From Haemaphysalis longicornis (taxonomy: Eukaryota > Arthropoda > Arachnida > Ixodida > Ixodidae), in the NCBI GenBank assembly GCA_013339765.2, contig CM023452.1, forward strand, positions 154,608,806 to 154,672,805: DNA of 64,000 nucleotides. Direction: 5' to 3'. The stretch's first letter is position 1; each line of letters begins with the position of its first letter. Positions 1 through 10,511 of the stretch are shown piece by piece. The notes under the pieces are model-generated. The model saw only the letters and a program-made list of their open reading frames with translations. It was not told the origin of the DNA and did not search any database. The position numbers and the translations under genes were made by a program.

Positions 1-655
1 TCAAAGCCCGACACACTAACCTCATCAAAATTCGGAAAAACACAGGTCCAGAATGTTTCCACTGCAGTTTTCCATGTGATTACATTGTGCCATGGAAGTG
101 AAAGACGAAAAATCTAGTAATCTATTACCCTTCTGTTCAAAGTGGTGGTCATGGTGGGAACAGGTTAGATGGCTCCACTGAACGCCAGGAGCGTTAAATT
201 GTCCAAGAAGGAGGACCTTGCGGTTGCAATGAGTAACAAGCTCCTGTTCAATGGAGGAGATTAACTGATCGAATGCGTCAGGAGCTACATCAGGGGAAAA
301 AAACACCAACTACAAGTTTTTCAGTTTTAAAGATAGGAATTTCTACCCATACAGACTCATCTGCGTTCTCAATATCACTACGCAGCACACACGAGAGAGA
401 TTTGTCGACGGCAAGGACCCCACCCCCTTTTTGTTTGCTTCCCATCAAGGCACGATCACAACGATATACATGGTAACTTTGAGGAAAATAATCACTGGAT
501 AGGATATCAGGACACAACTAAGTTTCAGAAATAGCTATAAACTGAAAACAAGAAGCCAGAACATTACCAAAGAAGTCGGTTGCCTTGGTACGAAGACCTC
601 GCACATTCTGATAAAACACATCAAAAGTAGTCACCATTATTTTTCCTATGTGTCG
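1..655 (-). pseudogene. LINE endonuclease domain, 5' part of ORF2 (copy A)
   Basis: Minus-strand translation gives the start of an APE-type endonuclease of a non-LTR retrotransposon: a start codon near 632, then QNVRGLRTK, the AISET block, KGGGVLAV, and a late block GQFNAPGVQW. In this family the protein nicks target DNA before reverse transcription. The copy is broken. A TAG at 518-520 replaces the tryptophan that normally follows AISET. The reading frame changes at a run of seven A at 297-303. The usual GDFN motif reads GQFN, so a catalytic aspartate is lost. The element continues beyond the window start, where the reverse transcriptase should lie. Its 5' end abuts the microsatellite tail of the next LINE. 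The sequence resembles a CR1/Jockey-type ORF2, but the clade is not certain. Confidence 0.8.
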
Positions 656-737
656 CTCATAATAATAATAATAATAATAATACAATACTACTACTACTAC
701 TACTACTACTACTAATAATAATAATAATAATAATAAT
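656..737. repeat. (ATT)n/(AGT)n microsatellite, LINE tail
   Basis: Runs of AAT, then ACT, then AAT triplets. On the minus strand this is the 3' tail of the LINE at 738-3265, and it directly precedes the 5' end of the next LINE copy. Confidence 0.9.
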
Positions 738-3265
738 CAATCAATCATGTTTATTTACGTGCCCAGGAACAGCCAGAGGCCTGAGTGCTGGCGCACGGGT
801 AGTTACATGAAAACAAAATACAAGAAACATGTAACAAGAAACAAACAAGCGACAAGACACACACAAATTGAAGTAGTGAAAATGACAGAAATAAAGCACA
901 GGCGGAGCCTGGGTACAGGTTAAAAATAAAACATGCCTATTTTGCTCTGCCTGTCATAAAGACCACACGACAGGCAGAGCAACAAAGTTTGACAGTAATA
1001 CAACAAAAACTACGGCAAGAGTGTAAAGACAAATGATAATACGAACAAATGACAGCAAACAGTTTCAAAAATAGGCAACTATCAGTTGGATAGACACAAC
1101 TGCAGAGAAACCAAATTCCAGAAAAAAAAAGAACGACAGACATATCATAGGTGTTTAACATACTGTATTCAACAACGCTGTACGGTAAATTGTAAAGGAT
1201 TTCTGAAAGATGTCAAGGCGTTCAAAGAAGCGGTTGTAACAATTCTGTATTCTGTGAAGAAATGTAAGGTCTGCACGCATACGTCTGCAGTTCAAGGAAG
1301 GGATGGAAGGGACTATGGGTAAGTCAGAATCAGGATGAAAAGTGTGATTGTGATGACGGGGTGCTTAAATATAGATAAAAAATTCTTCTTCACACGTTCT
1401 ATTAATTCACTACTAGATTTGGAGATGCCGTTCCAGGCAACAGAAGCATATTCTCACTGTGGTATACATATTGCATTGTATAGCATTAGAAATGGATCTG
1501 GAGAAGAGAATTCCTTTGTAATCCGACACACATTTCCAAGACTTCAGAGTGCTCGCCTGGTGATGAGCCTAATATGAGGAGAAAAAGAAAGGGTACTGTC
1601 GAAAAGCACCCCTAGGTCCCTAATTTCCTCAACTTTTTGCAGAGGAGCTCCCTCAATACTGTAGGAAAACAGCAGACGGTGGGTTTTCCGGCTGTAGGTG
1701 ACAACCTTTGTTTTAGTGGGGTTTAAAATTAGGCAGTTTTTCCTGCACCAGACCGATAATTCCGACATATCCCTCTGCAAGGCACATCATTCCGGAACAC
1801 CGGTAATGTGCCTAAATAGTTTGACATCATCAGCATAGAGAAGAAAAGGGTTTGTTAACACTGTTGACACATCATTGATAAAGACACAAAACAATAATGG
1901 ACCCAGCACAGAACCCAGGGGTACACCACTTGTTGCAGGGTAAACACTAGACTTTTTTTGTAGTTAACATCTACATAAAAGGACCGGTCAAGGAGATAGT
2001 TGGACAACAAAGCAACAAGGCTTGGGTCAACACCGGACTTAGCAAGCTTGTTAATAATAACTGATGGTTCACCACATCAAGCGCCTTCCTGAGGTCAAAA
2101 TAAATAACGTCCAACTGGCCGTTTTCACAAACTGCAGCCGAAGCCTGTGTCGTAAAGCTTTCAAGATTTATGACCGTCGATCGACCCGAGAAAAAGCCGT
2201 GCTGATTTGGGATCACAACGTTCTTGACGCAGGCAGCAAGAACTTTGTGCAGAGCTGACTCAAAGAGTTTTGAGGCGACACAAAGGAGTGAGTTAGGGCG
2301 ATAGTTAGAAACGGCTGACTTTTCACCAGACTTAAATATTGGAAAAATTCGAGCGATCTTCCATGCACGAGGAAATTTACCTAAAAGTAAGCAGTTATTA
2401 TAAATGGAAGTTAAGACAGGCACAAAAATGTTGCCGTACGCCTTCATGAGGGCTGCTGGAATTCCATCTGCACCACAGGAAAATGATGGTTTTATCCGTT
2501 GAAGGCTATCATTGGCAATTTTTTCATCGAACATGAGTGTGTTAAAGTAGAGTTATTAAACAATAGGCGTTCGTCGTTGCCATCTGGCAGTTGAAAGACA
2601 GAATGAAAGTACTGAGCAAAACTGGTGGCAACATTCTCAACCTCTTCACCATCGGAATTAAGCAGGCTAACGTGTTCTTTAGACGCGTTAGAACGGCCGC
2701 GTACATACCTCCAGAATTCAGCCGGTTTCTGAGACGCAGCAGCCTCTAACGATTCTATGTATATAGAGCTGGTGGTCAAGCCGGTAGAGCATTTTACAAA
2801 GTGAGCGATACCGACTAAACTCCGCTTTCTACTTGTCAAGCCCAGAACGCTTGGCCTTTTTTGTGGGCGCTGTCCTTAAGTTTAAGCGAACTTCGAAGTT
2901 CTTTAGAAAACCAGTGGGGAAATTTGGAAGGAACAGGCTTATAACAAGGGATGTACTTTTCCATGCCACTTCTGACGATTTCGGTACAACGTCGAACCTG
3001 TTCGTCAACATCATTGACATCCAAAACACTAGACCATTCAGCGGATGAATAAAGTGATACAGCCCAGCATAATCTCCACGCTTGAAAGCATATCGCGGGA
3101 CTGCACAATTGTCAACACCGCCAGAGCGATGCTGGTTCGCGACCGAGACAGAGACAATAAGAGGGGGGTGAAACTTGTCGGAGTGCACAAGGAATATTTC
3201 GGAGGCACACACTTGTACGTTTTTTAGGTTGAGAAGCACACATCTAGAACATTACCACAAGAGTT
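738..3265 (-). mobile_element. 5'-truncated LINE (copy B), reverse transcriptase region to 3' tail
   Basis: This is a minus-strand non-LTR retrotransposon fragment. It starts in the linker after the endonuclease (a HPPLIVSVS-like block near 3150-3190), runs through the reverse transcriptase, and ends in a short 3' UTR with a polyadenylation-like AATAAACATG and an (ATT)n tail at 737-656. It belongs to the same or a closely related family as copy A at 1-655, but lacks the endonuclease that copy A shows. Both copies point the same way, so this is a head-to-tail pair and not one intact element. The 5' truncation point near 3265 touches the tail of a third LINE fragment. Confidence 0.85.
1160..3239 (-). 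pseudogene. LINE reverse transcriptase, broken ORF2
   Basis: The minus-strand frames carry the reverse transcriptase motifs in order: a GADGIPAALMKAY block and NYRP near 2340-2500, FDLRKALDVVNHQ near 2080, GVPLGSVLGPLLF near 1900, YADDVKLF near 1830, then LNPTKTKVV and LGVLFDSTLSFSPHI near 1590-1720. The catalytic YADD is intact. Several frame changes and stops interrupt it, for example just after the YADD block and near 1480. The enzyme would copy the element RNA at a nicked target site, but this copy cannot make a complete protein. The C-terminal thumb region runs on to about 1160. Confidence 0.85.
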
Positions 3266-3520
3266 TTCTATGCGGCAAAACTAACAATAATAATAATATT
3301 AATAATATTAATTTTATTGTTTACAATTCAGTGTACATACGGGCCTGCCTAAGCCACGAATTGGGTTTGTGGGGCAGAGCCCGGACGCTGGGGAACATCC
3401 AGGACACAAAAGGTAAGAGCCGACACATGAAAAAAAACTGTGGTTGATTGCTCTGTCATATGGATCAGTAAAACACGAAAGCGAAATCATGTGCAGAGAA
3501 ACATGAGCAGCCAAATCAGC
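3266..3520 (-). mobile_element. LINE 3' end fragment (copy C)
   Basis: On the minus strand this is a non-coding 3' end of a LINE: sequence ending in CAATAAAATT followed by an irregular (ATT)n tail at about 3315-3283, directly abutting the truncated 5' end of copy B. No convincing protein motif is left. It is called from the tail structure and its position in a head-to-tail row. Confidence 0.5.
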
Positions 3521-3610
3521 AGCTGAGCATGATTTGCGGGTGTGCGACTGTCTTGTGGGTGTGCTTGGCGAGCGACGGCCTGCTGGCGGGTCGCTTTGGC
3601 ATGGTCTATT

Positions 3611-3690
3611 GGCGTCATTTTCGTGACGGATATGACGTCAGTGAAATCGTGGGGCATCCCGGCATCAAACACTTTCGTGTTAAAATATAA
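3611..3690. repeat. Imperfect direct repeat, copy 1, with CRE-like palindrome
   Basis: About 80 bp that recur at 3808-3887. Both contain GGCGTCA, GTGAC, the palindrome TGACGTCA (here 3633-3640), and a tail AACACTTTCGTGTTAAAA. There is no coding function. Confidence 0.7.
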
Positions 3691-3807
3691 AACCTTGAAG
3701 CGAACAACTCTAAGTATAACTTACTCTTTAGTACTGAAGGTTTCTTCCCCGCAAGGAGACCCTGTGTGCATGGGTGCACCGTTTAGAGGCCGCGTGCTTC
3801 TTTATAC

Positions 3808-3887
3808 TGGCGTCACTTCAGTGACAGATATGACGTCAGCGAAATATTGGTATATCCGGGAATAAAACACTTTTGTGTTAAAAATCG
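3808..3887. repeat. Imperfect direct repeat, copy 2, with CRE-like palindrome
   Basis: Second copy of the 3611-3690 block, with TGACGTCA at 3831-3838 and the tail AACACTTTTGTGTTAAAA. The spacing between copies is about 197 bp. The intervening and flanking DNA (3521-4301) shows no gene. Confidence 0.7.
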
Positions 3888-4301
3888 AGAATAGGAAGGG
3901 AGACAAAGGAAATTTAGGTAAGCATTTGGAGAAGCTGCGACTTAATTTGCTTGCGGGTAATCCCAGAAAGAAAGACATCAGGGCAACTCGTAGAAAGTGC
4001 GCGGGACCTAGAAGCAACGAGCATGTTCCCCAACATGAGTGCGAACACGCGGTATAACAAAACTATCACGTGGGCGCAGGGCACGAGCCGGAGAGTATCT
4101 GTCACAAAACTCTTGCGTGTGCAGATATTAAAAAAAAACACCTGCGTTTACGCTGTTTTAGCGATTAAATATGTTACTTCCCCCCCATTCCCCACTTTTG
4201 TGCGAATGCAGGGCGTTACGCGGTCCTGGCTGGGGGTGGGGGGAATAGTCTGCACAGAATGCTACGCATTCAAAGAGGAGCATTAGGGCGTTTTCCAACT
4301 A

Positions 4302-4695
4302 TTACAGCAGGGTGCATGTTGATTTTCCTTTTTCCTCTTTCACAGGTTCAGGTTCAGGTGGCGATTGGGCTGGCTCATGTTTGGATTTCAATGCCATATT
4401 GACTAGTCTAGTAAGCTCACCCATAGTGTTTGCGTTCATCTCTTGTACATTTTTCATCCAATTGCTTGTCGTGACGAAGTTTTCACTTTGTCTCTTTTCC
4501 AGAGCGACCGCTTGTTCGTTAACGCTTTTTAGTACTTTCTCCTGCAGTTCACACTGCTTGCGCATCATGCCACTCATGTCTTTTACTGTAGTATCCAGAG
4601 TTGTTGTTACATTTGTAAGTGACTTGGTCATCGCCCTCATCAATGTCCTGTTCCTCCTGCCTTCATCCCGTTGTACCTGGAGGAACATCTGGAAC
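4302..4695 (-). CDS. Probable terminal exon of a host gene, coiled-coil protein with CAAX-like end
   Basis: The minus-strand frame runs from a splice-acceptor-like sequence (TTTCTTTCCAG, the last base of the intron at 4696) to a stop at 4302, giving about 130 residues. It is rich in K, E, Q, M and N and reads as a long alpha-helical or coiled-coil segment (for example MRKQCELQEKVLKSVNEQ). A proline/glutamate stretch (PPEPEPVKEE) follows, and the protein ends CTLL. A C-terminal C-a-a-L tetrapeptide fits a geranylgeranylation signal, although chance is possible. The flanks do not look like mobile-element sequence. Tick Myb/SANT-like proteins often have a similar helical tail, but no DNA-binding domain is visible here. 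The family is not recognised. Confidence 0.5.
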
Positions 4696-4804
4696 CTGGA
4701 AAGAAAACAGAACAAAGGGTTTATGATCCGGACTTAAAAAAGATGAAGCCATGCGCTGCATGGCCGTTCCCCCATGCGTGAGTAAGGGCACTATTTTCGA
4801 TTAC

Positions 4805-4938
4805 CTCGAAGAGGGAAATTTAGGTACTCGCAGATTTTCCCGGAGGAATGCGATATTGGTAAGCGACGCTCGTATTGGGTGATTTGCGCCGTCGGTGGTG
4901 GAGTACGCCAAAACGCCTTGCGCTAAAGACAACTTTAT
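4805..4938 (-). CDS. Possible upstream exon, phase-matched to the exon at 4302-4695
   Basis: This is an open minus-strand frame of 134 bp ending at a donor-like TTCGAG|GTAATC. Its last codon is left with two bases (AG), and the next exon begins with the single base that completes it, so the pair joins in frame across a 109-bp intron. The predicted peptide ends NLRVPKFPSSR before the join. The 5' border is placed after CACGTAG, a weak acceptor, because an in-frame TAG lies exactly there. The call depends on splice logic alone. The alternative is non-coding DNA with a chance donor. Confidence 0.3.
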
Positions 4939-7105
4939 CTACGTGCTCCCGTGAAGACGATGATGATGACGCCCTTGAAGTGTTTGGAACTCTGGAGCAT
5001 TGACTCTGGATAATGTGTTGACTGTGCCAGTTTTGCCCGCGTGCTCTGTGGGAGCAGCTCTCGCTCGCCGTTCGCAGCTTGGACGGGCGCGCCCACAAGT
5101 GTAGCGCTGTATCACGCCACGACTGGTGCTAATGAGTGTTGTCGCTTGCACCACGCCACAACGCACGTTAGTTCGCTCGCTCTCGGCGGGCAGTTCACCT
5201 TCTATCGCAGCATGGGTAGGTCGGGCATGGTTCGCTTCGTGGAATAGTGGGCAGCCAGTGAAGAATGTAAACGTTCCTGATAATCGCAGAACAATGATCT
5301 ACAATAACGTATACAAAACATTGGTGTTCGGGTAAGGCTCACCGAAATGAAAGGGTTTCGCTTTGGTGGATCGATAGCTTTGCGTTTTCATTTCAAAGAC
5401 CGATTTTGGTAAAAGTGCTTTCTTTTTTGTATTGCAGTCATCGCGTTTCGATTTTGGTTTTTTTGGTTCTGACTCCCCTGTTTGCTGAGGGAAAGAACCC
5501 AAAAATGTTTTAGTCCTGCTGATTGATCACCTGAACGCTCAGCCAAGCCGCGGGGGCAAATCACTCCAAGATTGTCACTGCAAGTTGTTCCGACTCGAGC
5601 CGGAATATATTTAAATAGTGCTGACATAGAAACGCTGTCCTGACGCAATCGTTCGCAGAACTTTGGAGAATTGGTTAAAATTCCTTCAGGTGTAATATAT
5701 ACGGGGGCTACGTCCCTTCTCCTTTTGTGAAAAACCAGGATACTCCATACTACAGTACGAGCGATATTTTACTGCCCACAATTTGGCCCACTGTTTGTAT
5801 TGGGAAGGTAGAGCGTGCTATTTCAAGACGACAGAAAAATCATACTGGCGTTAACTTAACGCAAAGGTTATGAACAAGAAGAACCCGTAAATAACCTGTA
5901 TCCGTGCAATTAAACTTTCACTTTCAGTCATTTGGGCTTGTTCTCCGAGTGTTCACAATCTGAACTTTGGATCTCCAAGCAAACTGCTTCACGATGAGAT
6001 GAAGGTACACTGGTTTACCTGAACTAATGCGTCTCCGGAAAGCACCGGTTAGCACAGGAAGCGGTCTACGATAGGCGAGGGTTTACCGGTATTCCTATTT
6101 GGCCGTTTTTTCTCCCGCATTTTATCATTTCGTCTCGGCTATTTGGAAGGTGCTGCAAAATGTCCTCCAAGGAGAACGGTTGCATCTTTTTGTCCGTTTC
6201 CAATACCGTGTGTTACCAAGGCCCAGCTGTTTCCTTTGACCGTTGCAGGATAGCGTCAGTGCCTGACGACCCTAGCTGTGGGATACCATGACAGAATAGC
6301 GAGAACAACCGCCTTCTTTCTTGAAAATAAGACATCAGGCAGCTGGATCTCAAGCCGAGACAGTGTGCCAGCGTTGACACTAAACACTTTATTACCCATC
6401 TCTGGGCACCTTCAGCACTTATGTGGTATTCTCCAGGGACCCTCACCGAATAATGGCCCTGTATGGGTCGTCGGAAGAGGTCTTGTGCTGACCAGTCAGG
6501 GAATTTCTATCCGTGACATCCATTTAGAGCGACTAGCACCTCGACTTCGGTACACACCAGCCGCCGTATAGACCTCCATTGTGAGCTGTACAACGCTCGT
6601 CGTCTAAAGGCAAGAATACATGCAGCGAATGCGCGACGAAAAGACGACGATCAACGCCCGGCGACGTCCGCCCTACACGCGGCGGCGGAAAAAGCATCGT
6701 TCGCAGCCGATCTTTTTAGGCCAGAAAAGTCTGTGGAGCGGCAAACAAAAGGGACCAATCAGGTCCTCCAATATCGCCCCCATGCCTTGTACGGACTGCT
6801 GGCGGACGGCTGCTTTGGAAGCATTCGAAAGCGAAAGAGTTTGATAGACCGGCGCTCGTCAACGGCCTACTCGACTTCAAAAAAAAAAAAAAAAAAAAGC
6901 TAATGACACCTGGCTGCTTGAGGTCCGCTTCGCCTGTGCTATCTTCGAGGGTATTTGTCGGCAGCCGCCGAAAATCCTGTCACCCCTGTGTCTTGTGTTG
7001 AACAGCTTTGCTGGTCATCCAGCTTCACAAAGTGGAATGGCTGGCAATTTTCTCTTTGTCAAAGATTTCGCAGTCACTTAGTATTTTGTTTGAGTACTAT
7101 AGTAA
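4939..7105. other. Unique intergenic DNA, no gene recognised
   Basis: About 2.2 kb with several open frames of 60-97 codons on both strands. None shows a known motif, convincing splice borders or biased composition. It contains an A19-like homopolymer near 6879-6898. I see nothing else in it. Confidence 0.6.
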
Positions 7106-7107
7106 TA

Positions 7108-7903
7108 CAGCTGAACCTCGATTTAGCGAAGTCACCGGGACCCGCAAATTATTCCGTTAAATCGGGAACTTCGTAAAATCGGGAGGACTACAAATTTCGT
7201 TCGAAAGAACGACAAATTTATTGCCTCGAGAAAAAACTTGTGATTTTCGCCTGCGCGCCCTTTGTGAGCAGCGTGAGCGCACACTTGTCGTAGCTGGCCA
7301 GTGAAGTCACAGCATCCTCGACGCCCTCCTGGGCCCCAGCAAACCACCTCAGAAGGCCGACGTCGTCCATAATATCGCTTGGAGGTGGCAGCGGAGCTTC
7401 GATGGTATCCGGATCATTCGCCTCTTCAGAATCCTCTCGCACAGCGGAGACAAACTGCACTATTTCCTCGTTGTCGGCAACTTCTGTTGTGTCAGTGGGC
7501 GCGTCTGCGTCGGCGTTCACAAAGTCGTCAAAGTTCTGATCTGCGGCCATCTCGTCACGCCGACGAAGATCTTCCCAACAGGGCGATGCCTCTTCCTGTT
7601 CGTGTTGCGGGCTTGTGGAGCCCGCAACACGAGCTAACAGCACACTGCCAGCTCGTGTGGTTGCGCTGCGCTGGCAGCACACTGCCAGACATTCTAGACG
7701 CCATAAATTCGGAAAAAAACTCTTTTTCTATGCATCTTTCCTCCCGGAATGCGTCGTTAAATAGGGTTTGGCGGCGAAGCTTGTTTCGTTATGTCGAGTT
7801 CGTAAAAGCATTAAGCCTACGGGCAACTGCGGGGGGAATCCGAACTTGTTCGTTAAATCAGAAAATTTGTAAAATCGGGTTTCGTAAAATCAAGTTTCCA
7901 CTG
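7108..7903 (-). mobile_element. Tigger/pogo-type DNA transposon, internally deleted
   Basis: This is a 796-bp element flanked by TA at 7106-7107 and 7904-7905. Its ends are inverted: CAGCTGAACCTCGATTTAGC on the left, and CAGTGGAAACTTGATTTTAC read inward from the right. TA target duplication plus CAGTGGAAC-like termini rich in TTTAACGAA-like motifs are typical of pogo/Tigger elements. Only the end of a transposase gene remains inside, so the copy is non-autonomous. Subterminal repeats of the form TTCGTAAAATCGGG occur near both ends. Confidence 0.8.
7218..7682 (-). pseudogene. C-terminal tail of a Tigger/pogo transposase
   Basis: The minus-strand frame encodes an acidic region (DDFVNADADAPTDTTEVADN) followed by a helical stretch and the ending AKITSFFSRQ. 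Tigger and jerky-type transposases commonly end in an acidic linker and a motif resembling QTKITDFF. The CENP-B-like DNA-binding domain and the DDE catalytic core are absent, so this is a leftover of an internally deleted transposon. The first 40 or so residues before the acidic part probably do not belong to the original protein. The element limits at 7108 and 7903 enclose it. Confidence 0.65.
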
Positions 7904-8099
7904 TACTTGAAAGTATTTTGTCTCCCTTTGGTGTCTTACTCTGGCCAGGTATTTTGATTATTTCGCGCTACAGTCCAACTATCTCAGCTGCTTATTGGGC
8001 GGAATGCAGTGTGGCCTCAAGACTAAAATGTTACTTCCTTGGCGATGGAGGGATTGTGCAATATTGAGGAAGGATTTAAAAAAAAATCACAATTTGGGG

Positions 8100-8265
8100 G
8101 CCTGACGCGCCGAAGCTATACCTGGATTACCAGGAGCGCCGTAATAGAGAGCTCTGGATTAATTTTGACCGCCTGGGGATCACGTGCTACAGTGAAGTCC
8201 CGTGCGCTGAATTGTCGGCGCACGGGCGTTTTTGGTTTTCGCCTCCCTCTGAAGAGCGGCAAACA
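8100..8265 (-). mobile_element. Ruka-like SINE, diverged and lacking its tRNA head
   Basis: Shares with the copies at 8590, 52022 and 60246 the body motifs GGATTAATTTTGACC, CCTGGGGATC and TTTTCGCCTCC on the plus strand, so the element lies on the minus strand. The tRNA-related part that should follow near 8265 is missing. Confidence 0.6.
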
Positions 8266-8589
8266 AGTGAGAAAGGATGAAAAATTCCGCCCTGTATCGG
8301 CTTGCTTTGGTAAAAATGCTGTCGGAAGACAATTTTGCCACCCATGCCGCCTAGGGCCCTTATCTCTACCCCCCTCCCACCCTAAGCTCCATTTCACTGC
8401 CCTTTCGCTCCTCCTGTATGGATTGCAATCGGGTTTAGCTCAATTCATTTTGAATTTGCCATGCTCGCACTGCTTCCTCGCTATCTGCTAAAATTAGGTG
8501 TTTCTTGTGTGCTTAGAACAACACGAGCCGACGTCTTTTGCTTAGTGTATGCTTTTACCTCGCGGGCGTTGAACGCCGTTTCTAAATAT

Positions 8590-8813
8590 GGGTTTTAACG
8601 CGCCTACGCTTCACAGGTGATGAGGCGCGCTGTAGTGGAGGGCTCCGTATTATTTTGACCACCTGGGGATCTTTGGCGTGTGCCGAAATCTCGTACACAC
8701 CGGCGTCTTTGCTTTTCGCCTCCATCAGAAAAGCGGCCGCCGCGGCCCGGATCGAACCCGCGACCTCGTGCTGTGCAGCACAACGCCTTAATCACTGAGC
8801 CGCGGCGGCGGAC
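8590..8813 (-). mobile_element. Ruka-like tRNA-derived SINE
   Basis: Read on the minus strand, this copy starts with a tRNA-like promoter: GCGGCTCAGTGATTAAGGC as box A and GGGTTCGATCCGG as box B. A G+C-rich CGGCGGCCGC linker, the body (GATCCCCAGGTGGTCAAAAT) and a 3' end near 8590 follow. SINEs of this plan are well known in ticks (Ruka, described in Rhipicephalus). RNA polymerase III would transcribe it, and it would depend on LINE enzymes to move. This is the most complete of the four copies. Confidence 0.85.
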
Positions 8814-9330
8814 GTTTGGAATCGTTTCCGAACATTGTGTGCGTGTTTATGAAATCAATCATGGATATTCACAACTGAATGAGCAATTATACTTAGAGTT
8901 GCGCGCACCCTTTGCCCTATTTTATAGGCCTAACCAAGTCCACTGTAATGTGATAAATTATTTTATGACAGTAGAAAAGATATTTTTCCTCTAGCTTTCC
9001 GGCATAAAACGTTTCAGCATCGCTGGGAGCGTGAGCTTGTATTTGAATTTTTTCGGCCTGCACACCTTTGGCTTGGCCTAGAAAATTTGACAGAGGCTGT
9101 AGTTATAATTTGCCTCAAGCATACTCCCATCTTCTTTTCGCGGTTAATATTTTGTGCGCGTGTAAGAGGTGACAGCAGGACTAGTCGTTTTGAACCATCT
9201 TGCCTATTTATACTTCGTGTTCTAGCATTCTGTAACGTGTCAGGAAGATTTTATAGAGTGAGAGACAGGCAGGCAGACAGCAGACAGACCGAAAGTATGG
9301 ATTTCAGGCGCCCAAGAAACGATACCGCCC
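8814..9330. other. Intergenic, no feature
   Basis: About 517 bp without recognisable coding, repeat or RNA signal, apart from a short purine-rich stretch of CAGA/CAGG units near 9262-9290. Confidence 0.5.
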
Positions 9331-9334
9331 TTAA

Positions 9335-9967
9335 AGGGGCCCTAAATAGGCTGCCAAATGTTACGATTTTGCGTGCGCAGTCACTGGAGTACTATCCAAG
9401 GAACGTCATCCCGCAAAAATTGTTTAAATGCGTTAAGTATTAGCCGAGTTATCGCTCATTAAAAGGGGCCACCCATAAGGCCTGGGGCTCTCCTCCTCTA
9501 GTAGCTCCTCCGAAGCACTGTGGAAGCCGCGACGTCATCGACCCGGCGCAAGACCACCGAGAGAAACAGGGCAATCCATCACCCTCCTTGATGTACGTGC
9601 AGTCATTGGCTGCGCCAAGCCCTGCGCGCGCTTTTTTTTTTTTAGCACTCGACGAGCATGCTCCGCCCACCAGATTCCGGTTGCACGGTGAGCGCTGTCG
9701 CTGTGGTTCGCGTTCGCGGCGCCGCACTGGGCAGTGTCTCGTGCGTCATAGAGGCGCGTCAGAGCCGGAAAGAACTGCGTCAGAGCGCGCAAGTGTGGCG
9801 GCAAGGTATGGTTGGTGAGCCAGGGGAGGAAGTGAAATCTTTTTTTCGTGTTTGTGCGGCCCCTGCTTTACGCAGAGGTGTAATATTTGGTACACGTTGT
9901 CGTGAAGGGGTACTCTAGCGATTGCGCGATTAAAATGGCGACATTCGGAAGCCTATTTAGGGCCCCT
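9335..9967. mobile_element. TTAA-flanked miniature inverted-repeat element
   Basis: A 633-bp element bounded by TTAA at 9331-9334 and 9968-9971. Its ends are perfect inverted repeats: AGGGGCCCTAAATAGGC at 9335-9351 and its complement at 9951-9967. There is no coding capacity for a transposase. TTAA target sites occur in piggyBac and Kolobok superfamilies. Which of these mobilised it cannot be decided from the ends alone. Confidence 0.8.
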
Positions 9968-9971
9968 TTAA

Positions 9972-10507
9972 GAGTTGCTTTGGCGATGGAATTAAAAATA
10001 TTGGCGTACTGATTCTGGCAATTCTGGATAGGTGCGAGTTGAAGTCATTTGTAGCGGCGTTCTTCTTTGTGGGGTGTGCAATGGCTGAACAAATATATTA
10101 CGTGAAAATGGTTGTTTTCTTATAAGCAACGCTTCAGGGTGCGCAGGTAAGCGGTAACGGGTGTTGAAATGCTGAAAGAGCTCGTCAATTTATTTAAGGT
10201 TCTTTTTTTTAGAAAACGTGCGAGGACAGAAACAAAATTCAAAGGAAAAGGACGAAATACGACATGCGTTAAACTCAAAATATATTACTTACATTGTAGC
10301 CAATTCTCCAGGATTCTGAACTTGAGAGGGTGCTGGCGCATCATGGGGCGTCGAAGCACTGCCGGGAATTAAGAAATGGTAATTTTTATGAGAGCGTCAG
10401 CGTTCCTAACATGGGTTTCTGGCTATTCCTTCTTTAAATTACTGCTTTCCATGTTGATGCTGATATTTACCATAACCCCGCACGCATCACCGCAATTTCT
10501 TAAATCT
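9972..10507. other. Intergenic, no feature
   Basis: About 536 bp between two TTAA-flanked elements. No coding, RNA or repeat signal is seen. Confidence 0.5.
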
Positions 10508-10511
10508 TTAA

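Noticed and set aside
5041..6571. Several 70-97-codon open frames on both strands as possible genes
   Set aside because: No motif, no splice pairs, no compositional bias, and overlapping frames on both strands. Consistent with chance.
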